From contig NZ_PDHO01000005.1 of assembly GCF_002887815.1 (NCBI RefSeq), positions 124,001 through 188,000 on the forward strand: DNA of 64,000 nt, written 5' to 3'. Positions 1 to 8,619 of the stretch are shown piece after piece. The notes below the pieces were generated by a model. The model saw nothing but the letters and a program-made list of their open reading frames with translations, did not search any database and had not been told where the DNA came from. Source of the stretch: Mycobacterium sp. ENV421. GTDB taxonomy: Bacteria; Actinomycetota; Actinomycetes; Mycobacteriales; Mycobacteriaceae. Numbering within the stretch: the stretch's first letter is position 1; every line of letters begins with the position of its first letter. The position numbers were made by a program, and so were the translations under genes.

Positions 1-1188
1 GGAGTTGATGAACTGGCCGTCGCTGTCGCGCATCGCCTCGGCCCGGTTGATCAGACTGTTCAGCTGGTTGGCGTCACCGCCGCGGGCGGCGGCGAGGGCG
101 TTGGCCAGGCTCACGGTACTCCCGATGCGGTCCCCGCTCGGGTAGCCGAGCGCGGTGACGATCGCGTTGGCCAGTACCGCCACCGACACCCCGCCGGGGC
201 CGCGGCCCGCCCTGGCCGCCGCCAGCAGCGAGTCGACGGCGCCCTTCGGGTCGGGCCCGAGCGCGCAGTTGACCGCCACGCACTGCTGGGCGAACGCGTC
301 GAGGGCGGCCTGCTGACCTTTGACCTGTTCCTCGGCCGCGGCTTCGGCGTTGACGCCGGGCGGCACGGGGGAGTCGAGCACCAGCCGGGCCACCTTGTCG
401 GGGTGGGAACCCGCGTAGGCCAGGGCGATCTGCGCGCCGTTGCCGACACCGATCAGCGCCAGCGCAGGCACGTCCCAGGTGCTGCGCAGCCGTTCGAGAT
501 CCTCGGCGGCGCGGGCGTTGTCGTAGGCGGAGTCGCCGGGCGCGATGGTGTCGGTGCAGCTCGTCGTCGCGGTCATGGTGATCGCGCCGAGGTTGGCGAC
601 CGGGTCGTCGCCGGACTCGAACTGCGCCTGGTCGCGCATCTCTTGGCGGTCGAACGAGTCGCGGCAGTCCACCGGGCTGGACATGCCGATGCCGCGGCGG
701 TCCACGGAGACGATGGGATGGCTCTTGAGGACATCGGCGCCGGACCGGGACAGCCACACCGGCAGCTGCATCGACGACGGGATGTCGGTTCCGGTGGTGA
801 ACACCAGCGGCCCGGCGTCGGGTGGGGTCTGCACCGAGCGGGCGCGCACCACACCGATGCTCACCGTGCCGGTGGCTCCGGCGATCGGGTCGAGGTCGGC
901 GTCATAGCTTGCGCACTCGAGGATCACGCCGGGCGCGGGCGGGGTCCCCGCGTCACCGAACACCTTCGATGTGCAGTCTTTCCAGCCCAGGTCGTTTTTG
1001 GGAGCCGCGATGGCCGGCGGTCCGCCGGCCGGATTGGTGGTGGTCGGGCCCGACGGGTTGTGCGCCTTGTCGCTGGCGAACTGCGGGTTGGCGGCCAGCC
1101 ACGGGGCACATCCGGACAGCAGAACAGTCAGCGCCGCGGTGCCGAGGCTGACGATGGCCTGGGAGGCCCAGACCCGACGATCGCGCAT
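1..1188 (-). CDS. Lipoprotein, TAP-like alpha/beta-hydrolase fold (Rv2672-like), partial
   Basis: The gene starts at the ATG at 1188 and runs off the left edge, so its C-terminus is missing (396 codons seen). The N-terminus is a signal peptide ending in the lipobox LLSGC (Cys27), so the protein should be a lipid-anchored exported protein. The body resembles the mycobacterial secreted protease/peptidase-like family of Rv2672 and Rv2223c, with oxyanion-side motif VSVDRRGIGMSSP and an A/B-hydrolase elbow. The elbow reads GVGNG (residues 247-251) where active enzymes have GxSxG, so the nucleophile serine appears to be absent. Its neighbours RibD-like, ZapE and GNAT match Rv2671, Rv2670c and Rv2669, which supports orthology to Rv2672. 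Catalytic activity is doubtful. Confidence 0.85.
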   Translation of the reverse strand, partial: MRDRRVWASQAIVSLGTAALTVLLSGCAPWLAANPQFASDKAHNPSGPTTTNPAGGPPAIAAPKNDLGWKDCTSKVFGDAGTPPAPGVILECASYDADLDPIAGATGTVSIGVVRARSVQTPPDAGPLVFTTGTDIPSSMQLPVWLSRSGADVLKSHPIVSVDRRGIGMSSPVDCRDSFDRQEMRDQAQFESGDDPVANLGAITMTATTSCTDTIAPGDSAYDNARAAEDLERLRSTWDVPALALIGVGNGAQIALAYAGSHPDKVARLVLDSPVPPGVNAEAAAEEQVKGQQAALDAFAQQCVAVNCALGPDPKGAVDSLLAAARAGRGPGGVSVAVLANAIVTALGYPSGDRIGSTVSLANALAAARGGDANQLNSLINRAEAMRDSDGQFINS

Positions 1189-1224
1189 GCCCACCACCCT
1201 AGCGACACCGCCGGTGCGGATTGC

Positions 1225-2016
1225 TCAGCCGACGCGCGTGTAGCGCCCGTAGAGATAGCCCTCGACGTCCGACATCAGGTGCGTGCGGCGCAGCGGGGTC
1301 AGCACCTGACCGGAGCCGCCCACGATCCGCGGTGCCTCGCCGCCGACCAGCATCGGGGCGGTCGTCAGGCACAGCTCGTCGAGCAGGCCGTGGTCGATGA
1401 ACGTGCCCAACAGCGTGGGTCCGCCTTCGCAGAGCACCCGGCGCAATCCACGCTCGGCCAGCGCGGCAAGCGCGACGGCCGGGTCCACCTCGGCCGGGTC
1501 GTCGCCCGAGCAGGCGATCACCTCCGCCGCGCCGCCCAGCCGGGTGCCGGTGTCCGCCGCGACGTCGGCACAGGTGAGCACCAGGGGGGTCACCTCGGTG
1601 CGGGTCAGCACCGGCCAGTCGTTGTCGACTCGGCCGGAGCGGGTGACCAGCGCGATCGGCGGGACCCCGCCCTGGCCGCGGTGCTGCCGGTTGCCGCGCT
1701 GCGCGACGGTCATCTGGGCACCCGAGTAGCCCTCGCCATGCGCGGTGCCCGCACCGACGACGATGACGTCGGCCAGTTCGCGCAGCACCCGGAACAGTCG
1801 CCGGTCACCGGCGCCACCAAGCCCTCCCGAGGTGCCCTCGGTGGCGGCGCCGCCGTCGAGACTGGCGATCATGTTGCCGCGGACCACGCACCTCTGCGCG
1901 ACAGCAGGGTAGGCGTAGAGCTCGTAGAGCCGGTCGTCATCGACGACGACGGCGCCGGCGCCGGCCAGCAGTGTGAAGTACGTCCCATCCGGGTCGTTCG
2001 AGCTCGGGTCGGCCAT
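1225..2016 (-). CDS. RibD C-terminal-type pyrimidine/dihydrofolate reductase family protein (Rv2671-like)
   Basis: This 263-residue protein is a single RibD_C/DHFR-like NADPH-dependent reductase domain without the N-terminal deaminase domain of bifunctional RibD. Visible family features are the N-terminal stretch VRGNMIASLDGG, the nucleotide-binding part DVIVVGAGTAHGEGY, and the C-terminal LCEGGPTLLGTFIDHGLLDE. The start at 2016 is the natural ATG and is divergent from the ZapE-like gene with only about 35 bp between them. The M. tuberculosis counterpart Rv2671 is annotated RibD and is known to have some dihydrofolate reductase activity; which reaction applies here is inferred from that homology. 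Confidence 0.85.
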   Translation of the reverse strand: MADPSSNDPDGTYFTLLAGAGAVVVDDDRLYELYAYPAVAQRCVVRGNMIASLDGGAATEGTSGGLGGAGDRRLFRVLRELADVIVVGAGTAHGEGYSGAQMTVAQRGNRQHRGQGGVPPIALVTRSGRVDNDWPVLTRTEVTPLVLTCADVAADTGTRLGGAAEVIACSGDDPAEVDPAVALAALAERGLRRVLCEGGPTLLGTFIDHGLLDELCLTTAPMLVGGEAPRIVGGSGQVLTPLRRTHLMSDVEGYLYGRYTRVG

Positions 2017-2051
2017 GGGAACGATTGCAGCACGTCGATAGGGTTTGTGTC

Positions 2052-3068
2052 ATGGACCGCCTCGTCGACCGGCACCCGACGGTGTCCCCAGAGCGGCTTA
2101 TCGCCCAACTCGTCCCGCCGCCCACGTTCGCGGGTGCCAGCTTCACGACCTATCGGCCCGACCCCGGCGAGCCCACTCAGGCCGCGGCAGTGGACGCCTG
2201 CCAGGCGTTCTGCGACGAGGCCCTTCGTCGGCGGGCGGGAAAGAAGAAGCTGTTCGGTAAGCGCGACACCGTGCCCGGCACCGGTATCTATCTCGACGGC
2301 GGCTTCGGCGTGGGCAAGACCCATCTGCTGGCGTCGTCGTATCGGCAACTGCCCGACTCGGCCGGGCATCCCAAGGCGTTCGCCACCTTCGGGGAGCTGA
2401 CCCAGCTTGCCGGGGTGTTCGGGTTCGTCGAGTGCATCGATCTGCTCGCCGACTATGTGGTCGTGTGCATCGACGAGTTCGAACTCGACGACCCGGGCAA
2501 CACCACCCTGATTTCGCGGCTACTGTCTCAGCTCGTGGAGCGCGGCGTCTCGATCGCCGCGACGTCCAACACGTTGCCCGAGCAACTCGGTGAGGGGCGC
2601 TTTGCCGCCCAGGATTTCCTGCGCGAAATCAACACGCTGGCAAGCATTTTCACTACGGTTCGGATCGAAGGCCCGGACTACCGGCACCGCGGCCTGCCGC
2701 CGGCGCCGGACCCGCTCACCGACGAGGTGGTGGCGGCCAGGGCAGCCGCGCAGCCCGGCGCGACCCTCGACGATTTCGATGCGCTGTGCGCGCATCTGGC
2801 GACCATGCACCCGTCGCGCTATCTCACTCTGGTCGAAGGGGTTGCGTGCGTGTACGTCACCGGCGTCCACCCGATCGACGACCAGAATGTGGCGTTGCGA
2901 CTGGTGGCTCTCACCGACCGGCTCTATGACGCGGGCATCCCTGTGGTGGCCTCTGGCGCCAAGCTCGACACCATCTTCTCCGACGAGATGCTGGCAGGCG
3001 GGTACCGCAAGAAATACCTTCGCGCGACGTCACGACTGCTGGCCCTGACGAGCCCGGGCGGGCTGTAA
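2052..3068 (+). CDS. zapE: AFG1/ZapE-like AAA ATPase (Rv2670c-like)
   Basis: A 338-residue P-loop ATPase. Walker A is GGFGVGKT (residues 83-90, Lys89) and Walker B is VVCIDEFEL, followed by the sensor region SIAATSNTLPEQL. This is the ZapE/AFG1 family, which acts near the division ring in gamma-proteobacteria and in mitochondrial protein quality control in eukaryotes; the actinobacterial role is not defined. I chose the ATG at 2052; an in-frame TTG at 2025 would add nine residues but has no better ribosome site. It is divergent from the RibD-like gene and ends 8 bp before the convergent STAS gene. Confidence 0.88.
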   Translation: MDRLVDRHPTVSPERLIAQLVPPPTFAGASFTTYRPDPGEPTQAAAVDACQAFCDEALRRRAGKKKLFGKRDTVPGTGIYLDGGFGVGKTHLLASSYRQLPDSAGHPKAFATFGELTQLAGVFGFVECIDLLADYVVVCIDEFELDDPGNTTLISRLLSQLVERGVSIAATSNTLPEQLGEGRFAAQDFLREINTLASIFTTVRIEGPDYRHRGLPPAPDPLTDEVVAARAAAQPGATLDDFDALCAHLATMHPSRYLTLVEGVACVYVTGVHPIDDQNVALRLVALTDRLYDAGIPVVASGAKLDTIFSDEMLAGGYRKKYLRATSRLLALTSPGGL

Positions 3069-3076
3069 AGCCGGCG

Positions 3077-3388
3077 TCAGTCGTCGGGTTCGGCTGCGGG
3101 CCGGATCTTGGCGAGTTCGGTCAGACCGCTCACCGTCAGCACCCGCATCAGTAGCGGGTTTGCGATGATCTGTAGCGATTCGGCATGGGGGACAAGGGCA
3201 TTGATCGCGGCACTGTCCAGATAGTCCACCGCGGTCAGATCCACGTTGAGGTCGCTGCCACCGTCGACCGCGGCATTGAGCGCCTCGGCGAAGTCGGCCA
3301 CGTTACTGGCGTCGATCTCGCCGGCAGCCCGCAGCACCAGCTGGCCGTCGGCGGCCCGTTCGACGCGAACTGTCAGCGGGGTGCTCAT
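3077..3388 (-). CDS. STAS-domain anti-sigma factor antagonist
   Basis: A 103-residue single STAS domain (SpoIIAA/RsbV fold). The segment VDYLDSAAINAL carries the serine (Ser59) at the position phosphorylated in SpoIIAA-type antagonists. Its ATG overlaps the stop of the upstream hybrid kinase/phosphatase gene by four bases (ATGA at 3385-3388), so the two are translationally coupled. The expected role is the switch protein of a partner-switching cascade: phosphorylated by an anti-sigma HATPase, dephosphorylated by a SpoIIE/PP2C phosphatase, and releasing a sigma factor when unphosphorylated. The upstream gene encodes both enzyme domains. The sigma factor is not in the window. Confidence 0.88.
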   Translation of the reverse strand: MSTPLTVRVERAADGQLVLRAAGEIDASNVADFAEALNAAVDGGSDLNVDLTAVDYLDSAAINALVPHAESLQIIANPLLMRVLTVSGLTELAKIRPAAEPDD

Positions 3389-6300
3389 CGGCGGATCCTC
3401 GTCGACAGACGCACCACGGTGCCGCTTTCGTCGGGGAGGATCGAGACATCCTCCATCAACGCTTCCATGATCTGGATGCCACGGCCACGGTGGGTGTAAC
3501 CGGTCTCCTTCGGCTTCCACGAGCCGGCGTCGGAGATGGTCAGGCGCAGAAGATCGACTTCGGAGGTGGCCTGCAGGGTGATCGTGCCGCCCTCGCCGTG
3601 GCGGTACCCGTGCTCGATGGCGTTCGTGACGGCCTCGCCGGCGGCGACGAGGACGTCCTGCGCCTGGTCGTGGTCGATCCCGGCCGACGTCAACCAGTCC
3701 CGCAGAGCAGCGCGGGCCGGTGCCAGGTGCAGCGGGTCGGCGGGGATCGTCACTTCCAGTGGTTTGGGGTGTCGGTAGATCAGCAAGGCGACGTCATCCT
3801 GGTATCCGCCTGGCGGCGCCAGGCTTGTCATTATCTGGTCGGCCAATGGGTCGAGGTCGAGGACGCTGTCGTCGCGAATAAGGTTGGCGGCCTGCTCTAT
3901 TCCCTCGTCGAGCGAGCGACGCCTGCGCTCGACCAGGCCGTCGGTGTACAGCAGCAGGGTGGCCTGCGGGGGCAGGGTCACCGCAGTCTGGGGGCGTTCC
4001 CGGTCAGGTCGGATACCCAGCGCGACGGAGTGGCCGCCCTCGAGCAGCGTGGTGGAGCCATCCGGACACACCAGGATTGGTGGTGGGTGGCCGGCACTGG
4101 AGTACACCAGCTCACCTGTGGCGGGATTCAGGATCGCGCAGAAGGCGGTGGTGGACCGCGCGCCGGGAAGTCGCGCGGCGAAACGGTCCAGTCCGGCCAA
4201 AGCTGCTGCTGGGCTTGATCTTTCGAGCAGTAGTGCACGACAGGCGCTGCGCAGCTGTCCCATGACCGTCGCTGCGCTCAGATCGTGTCCGACGCAGTCG
4301 CCGACGACCAGGGCGATCCGGCTGTCGTCGAGCGCGATCACGTCATACCAGTCGCCACCCACCTGCAGCGGGTGGGAGGCCGGCTGGTAGCGCACCGCGA
4401 ATCCAGCAGGCAGATCGTCCGGACCCAGGATCGAATGTTGCAGTGCCAGTGCGGTTTCCCGCTGCTGGTCAAGTTGGTGGACGCGCTGCAAACCCTGGCC
4501 GAGGCGGCCGCTGAGCACGGTAAGTAGCGTCATGTCTTCAGGGGTGAACGGTCTTTCCGCGGGGAGTTCGATCCAGATGACCAGGGTGCCCCGCGGATGT
4601 TGCAGTGCGATGCCGGCCGACCCACCGATGCTGGTATCGGGCGTGAGCAAGTTGCCGCTGCTGCCGAGTTCGATGATGTGTTCTCGGACGTCCGGTGCCA
4701 GGGCAGCCCACTGTGCCTCATCGGCGTCACCGGCGAAATCGGGATGTCCCGATCTCGGCCCGGTCGCGCCGCCGCCACCCGGGAACATCGCCGCCAGCAC
4801 CCGCCGGGCCGACCACTGCCCGCGGACTTGCTCCAACGCCCCATGCAGTGCGTCATCCACCGCATCTGCCTGTGCCAGTTGCTGATTCAGTGTGGCAAGG
4901 GCGGTCTGACGTTGAACGCTGTAGTGCTCGGCGGTGACGTCTCGGAATGTGCCGACCATGACGCTGCGGCCCGTCGCCGGGTCCTGGGCGTGCGCGATGT
5001 TGGCGGTGATCCAGACCCGATGCCCGTCCCGGTGATTGACCGGCACGGTGTAGCTGCCGTGCGGTTGATCGGGGATGGCGGCGAACGCATCCACGATCTG
5101 CGCATTGGCCTCAGGCTGGGTTTCGGCGTCCGGCCACCACGGGTGGACCGGGTCGTAGGGCAGGTCCTCGGGCCCGTAGCCAAGAATGTCGGTGAAGGCC
5201 TTGTTCATCTCGATGACGGCACCTACTTCGTCGCAGACGAAGAACGCCTCCTGCAGGGACTCGACCAGCGCGGTCCGCCACCGGAGGTGGTGGCTGCGAA
5301 GCTTGGCCAGCTCGATGTTCGCCCGCACGCGGGCCAGTAGCTCGGCGGCGACGAACGGCTTCACCAGATAGTCATCGGCGCCCGCCTGCAGGCCTTCGAT
5401 CGAGGCCTCTTGACCGGCGCGCGCCGACAGCAGCAGGACGGGCACCGCCACGGTGTGCGGGTCGTTGCGCAGGGCGGCCACCAAAGCCAGGCCGTCGAGG
5501 CGGGGCATCATCACGTCGCTGACCACGAGATCCGGTCGGTCGGCTCGGATGCGGTTCAGCGCCTGCTGGCCATCGGATACCTCCTCGACCTGGTATCCGG
5601 CGCCGCGCAGCAGCCGGACCAGGTACTCACGCATATCGGCGTTGTCGTCGGCAACCAGCACACGCCTCGGTGACTCGACGGCCGGCGGTGGGTTGGGCAC
5701 GGCGGTCAGGGCGCCGGTGCCGCTGTCGGGCAGCCAGCGCAATGCCTCTTGCACGTACGGCTCGGCGATGTTCGATGACCGGTTGGTGCCCGCCGGGCTG
5801 AGCGCCTCAGCGGGAAGATGCCCGGATCCGATCGGCAGCCGGATGGTGAAGGTGGTGCCGGCGTCCTCGACGCTGTCGGCAGTGATGGTGCCGCCGTGCA
5901 GGCTGACGAGTTCCTTCACCAGGGCCAGGCCGATGCCGCTGCCCTCGGTGGACCGGGCGCGGGCGCTCTCGATCCGGTGGAACCGCTCGAACAGACGCGG
6001 CATCTCGGCGGCGGGCACGCCGATGCCGGTGTCGGCGACGGTCACCACGGCCTTGTCGCCGTCGTGGGTGACCCGGACCGTGATCGATCCGGCGAAGGTG
6101 TATTTCAGCGCGTTGGACAGCAGGTTGAGGATGACCTTTTCCCACATGTCGCGATCCAGGTACACCGGCTCGGCCAGGGGACGGCAGTCGACGATCAGCT
6201 CGAGATCGGCACGATCGATGGCCGAACGGAACACGCTGGCCAGTTCGGCGGTCACCTGGGCCAGGTCGACCGGCTCGTAATGGGCCTGGACGCGGTTGGC

Positions 6301-7515
6301 TTCTATCCGGGAGAAGTCCAGCAGGGTGTTGACGAGTTTGGCCAGCCGCAGGCCGTTGCGCTGGATCACGTCGAGTTCCTGCTGAGCACGTTCATCCAGA
6401 CCGGCGTGCGCCCGCAGCTCGCCGACCGGGCCCAGGATCAGCGTGATCGGGGTGCGGAACTCATGGCTGATGTTGGAGAAGAACGTCGTCTTGGCGCGGT
6501 CCAACTGGGCCAGTGCGTCAGCCCGCCGCTGCTGCTCGCTGTAGCTGCGGGCGCTGGAGACGCCGGTCGCGATGTGCCCGGCGACCAGATCGATGAATCC
6601 GCGGTACTCGTCGTCGAGGGGCCGGTAGCGGTTCAGCGCCGCGACCAGGAAGCCGGACGGGGCGCCGCCCTGGGCCAGCAGCGGCGTCACCAGCCCCTGT
6701 CTCGGCGGTTTGGGCCATTCACCGGTGGGCAGATCGGTGAACGCCGGACCGACGAGGTCGACGACCACCGATTCGCTGCGGGCGGGCTGGTCGACTGGCC
6801 AGATGTCTGAACCGCCGCGGGTCAGTGTCGCCGGGGCCGCAGCATGACCGGCGGCAATTCCGCTGGCTCCGGCGAGGTGGGCGGTCCCGTCATCATCGAA
6901 CAGATAGGTGAGAGTGAACGGCAGATCGAGGGTGTTGCGGTCGAGTTGGCGGCCCGCGAACGCCAGCATCTCCGACTCGGTGCGCACCACCGACGGGTCC
7001 GATCCCAGGTAACGCAGCGTGGCCATCCGCCGTTCGCCGATCACCCGGTCGGTGTCCTCACTGACAACGCACAGCACGCCGACCACGTGGCCCGCGTCGT
7101 CACGCAGGGGGCTATAGGAGAACGTGTGGTAGGTCTCCTCGGGGTAGCCCGACCGCTCGAGGAACAGCATGAGCGCCTCGTCCCAGGTGGCTTCGCCGGT
7201 CTCCAGCACCCGGTCGATGCGCGGGCCGATATCGTCCCAGATCTCGGCCCAGACCTCACTGAGGGGGCGGCCCAGCGCCCACGGATATTTGCGGCCGAGC
7301 GTGTCGCGACGGTAGGCGTCGTTGCAGAAGAACGTGAGATCGGCGCCCCAGGCCATCCACATGGAGAACCGGGAGGACAGCACGATGCTGACGGCGGTCC
7401 GCAGGCTCTGCGGCCAGTCTGCGGACGGTCCTAGCGGGGTTGACGCCCAATCGACTTCGGCGAGGTCGTGACCGACTTGATCGTCGGGGCCGGAAGCTGA
7501 TCCAACGTCCACCAA
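3385..7515 (-). CDS. Hybrid sensor kinase / receiver / PAS / SpoIIE phosphatase / anti-sigma HATPase
   Basis: A 1376-residue multidomain signalling protein with no membrane segment seen. Order by eye: PAS-like 20-160, GAF-like 175-320, HisKA with phospho-acceptor His351 (HEFRTP), HATPase 450-560 (DTGIG, GSGIGLALVK), receiver 618-735 with Asp667 (VVSDVMMPRLDG), PAS 745-865, GAF-like 880-1010, SpoIIE/PP2C 1045-1247 with metal-binding Asp1055, Asp1073, Asp1192 and Asp1240, and a SpoIIAB/RsbW-like HATPase 1255-1370 (AGEAVTNAIEHGY). It therefore joins a full two-component module to a complete phosphatase/anti-sigma pair, and its STAS partner follows with a four-base overlap. Rv1364c of M. tuberculosis has the PAS-phosphatase-kinase-STAS part only. 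The signal sensed is unknown. Confidence 0.9.
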   Translation of the reverse strand: MVDVGSASGPDDQVGHDLAEVDWASTPLGPSADWPQSLRTAVSIVLSSRFSMWMAWGADLTFFCNDAYRRDTLGRKYPWALGRPLSEVWAEIWDDIGPRIDRVLETGEATWDEALMLFLERSGYPEETYHTFSYSPLRDDAGHVVGVLCVVSEDTDRVIGERRMATLRYLGSDPSVVRTESEMLAFAGRQLDRNTLDLPFTLTYLFDDDGTAHLAGASGIAAGHAAAPATLTRGGSDIWPVDQPARSESVVVDLVGPAFTDLPTGEWPKPPRQGLVTPLLAQGGAPSGFLVAALNRYRPLDDEYRGFIDLVAGHIATGVSSARSYSEQQRRADALAQLDRAKTTFFSNISHEFRTPITLILGPVGELRAHAGLDERAQQELDVIQRNGLRLAKLVNTLLDFSRIEANRVQAHYEPVDLAQVTAELASVFRSAIDRADLELIVDCRPLAEPVYLDRDMWEKVILNLLSNALKYTFAGSITVRVTHDGDKAVVTVADTGIGVPAAEMPRLFERFHRIESARARSTEGSGIGLALVKELVSLHGGTITADSVEDAGTTFTIRLPIGSGHLPAEALSPAGTNRSSNIAEPYVQEALRWLPDSGTGALTAVPNPPPAVESPRRVLVADDNADMREYLVRLLRGAGYQVEEVSDGQQALNRIRADRPDLVVSDVMMPRLDGLALVAALRNDPHTVAVPVLLLSARAGQEASIEGLQAGADDYLVKPFVAAELLARVRANIELAKLRSHHLRWRTALVESLQEAFFVCDEVGAVIEMNKAFTDILGYGPEDLPYDPVHPWWPDAETQPEANAQIVDAFAAIPDQPHGSYTVPVNHRDGHRVWITANIAHAQDPATGRSVMVGTFRDVTAEHYSVQRQTALATLNQQLAQADAVDDALHGALEQVRGQWSARRVLAAMFPGGGGATGPRSGHPDFAGDADEAQWAALAPDVREHIIELGSSGNLLTPDTSIGGSAGIALQHPRGTLVIWIELPAERPFTPEDMTLLTVLSGRLGQGLQRVHQLDQQRETALALQHSILGPDDLPAGFAVRYQPASHPLQVGGDWYDVIALDDSRIALVVGDCVGHDLSAATVMGQLRSACRALLLERSSPAAALAGLDRFAARLPGARSTTAFCAILNPATGELVYSSAGHPPPILVCPDGSTTLLEGGHSVALGIRPDRERPQTAVTLPPQATLLLYTDGLVERRRRSLDEGIEQAANLIRDDSVLDLDPLADQIMTSLAPPGGYQDDVALLIYRHPKPLEVTIPADPLHLAPARAALRDWLTSAGIDHDQAQDVLVAAGEAVTNAIEHGYRHGEGGTITLQATSEVDLLRLTISDAGSWKPKETGYTHRGRGIQIMEALMEDVSILPDESGTVVRLSTRIRR

Positions 7516-7588
7516 ACGTCCTTTCGGCTAGGTCCGGCCTGGTGTGATCAGCCAACGGGTTCACCTTACGGCCCGGTCGTCAAACCAG

Positions 7589-7608
7589 CGGGTTAGTTGA
7601 ACAACCCG
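7589..7608 (-). terminator. Short hairpin downstream of the GNAT gene
   Basis: CGGGTT and AACCCG form a 6-bp stem with an 8-base loop, 17 bp past the stop of the acetyltransferase gene read on the minus strand. There is no long U tract, so a terminator role is only plausible. Confidence 0.35.
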
Positions 7609-7624
7609 ACTCCGTGGCGCGAGA

Positions 7625-8182
7625 TTACAACGGGCGCACCATCACGTAGTCCTGTTCGGTATGTGTCCCCATCGGAAATGTCTTGGTGCCGACGACGGTG
7701 AACCCATGTTTGCCATAGAACCGTTGTGCGCGACTATTTCGCTGGTTCACCCCCAGCCAGACGCACCGGGCCCCGGCGTCGGCCGCCCGATTCACCGTGG
7801 CGTCCATCAGCGCCGCAGCGATTCCCGACCCGTGGCTGTCGGCCAGCACATAAAGCTTGGACAGCTCGACCGCGGGCCGCGGAGTGATTGCCTGCGCGAC
7901 GTCGGGATCGGCACCGACCCCGTCGATCAGCATGGCGTAGCCGACCATTCGACCGCCGGCCCGGGCGGCGAGCACGGTGCGCGACAGGTCGGCGACGTAC
8001 TCGGTGAACCGCTCGCGCGACAGATGCGCGGTGATGAAGGCCGCGATGTCGGCCGGCGGCGAGGTCGGTGGGCAGGCGAGCGGGAAGGTGGCGGCTGCCA
8101 GTTCGGCCAGTTCGACGGCATCGGCTTCGTCGGCATCGGTTATCTCGACGGCCGCAAAACTGTTGGGAGAGTTCAGGTCCAC
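7625..8182 (-). CDS. GNAT-family N-acetyltransferase (Rv2669-like)
   Basis: A 185-residue GCN5-related acetyltransferase. The acetyl-CoA region is seen as LYVLADSHGSGIAAALMDATV, with the downstream WLGVNQRNSRAQRFYGKHGF (beta-6/alpha-4 region) typical of the family. Position next to the ZapE-like gene matches Rv2669 beside Rv2670c. The substrate is unknown. Its start overlaps the end of the small exported-protein gene upstream (stop at 8173), so the two are probably cotranscribed. Confidence 0.85.
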   Translation of the reverse strand: MDLNSPNSFAAVEITDADEADAVELAELAAATFPLACPPTSPPADIAAFITAHLSRERFTEYVADLSRTVLAARAGGRMVGYAMLIDGVGADPDVAQAITPRPAVELSKLYVLADSHGSGIAAALMDATVNRAADAGARCVWLGVNQRNSRAQRFYGKHGFTVVGTKTFPMGTHTEQDYVMVRPL

Positions 8183-8412
8183 AGGTACCGCTCGGCTGGA
8201 TGCTCACCGGTGTGCGGATTGCTCACGGCCACCCGGCCGGCCATCGCTGTCCCTTGCGGCGCGTCGGACGCGGCGGCGTATATCGGGAAACGGGGGGAGT
8301 GCGGCGGGATGCCGAGGCGCCCGATCGGGGCAGAGACCGCCGCTGCCGGCGCGGCGCTGCCCGCCGCAACGAGTGTGAGTAGGGCCACCACCACACACCG
8401 TTGAGAACGCAC
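8173..8412 (-). CDS. Small exported protein, 79 aa
   Basis: The start is the GTG at 8412, chosen because a strong GAGGAGGAG ribosome site lies just upstream. The first about 28 residues (RSQRCVVVALLTLVAAGSA) are a classical Sec signal peptide ending AxA. The mature part is about 50 residues, Pro/Ala-rich with no recognised domain. It overlaps the acetyltransferase start by ten bases. By position it corresponds to Rv2668, an exported Ala/Val-rich protein, but it is much shorter and I cannot claim homology. Confidence 0.6.
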   Translation of the reverse strand: MRSQRCVVVALLTLVAAGSAAPAAAVSAPIGRLGIPPHSPRFPIYAAASDAPQGTAMAGRVAVSNPHTGEHPAERYLWT

Positions 8413-8619
8413 GAAACTCCTCCTCACCCCGCAAAAATGATGGCACACGGGCAGCGGCGGTGTTCGGGAGCCCGGTTTGCCGGTTGGCGCCGGTGGTACC
8501 CCCACGGTTGCCTGCCACCGGCCTTTACGGCATCTTTACGCAAAGGTGTGCCGGGAAGTCTGGTCGGCAGTCGCACCCGGATGGGCGGTCGACTCGAGCG
8601 AAGATACGGAGACTCAGGC

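Noticed and set aside
403..2400. Long plus-strand open frame of 665 codons over the first three genes
   Set aside because: High-GC shadow frame; its translation is Arg/Gly-rich without domain motifs, and the other-strand genes have clear families.
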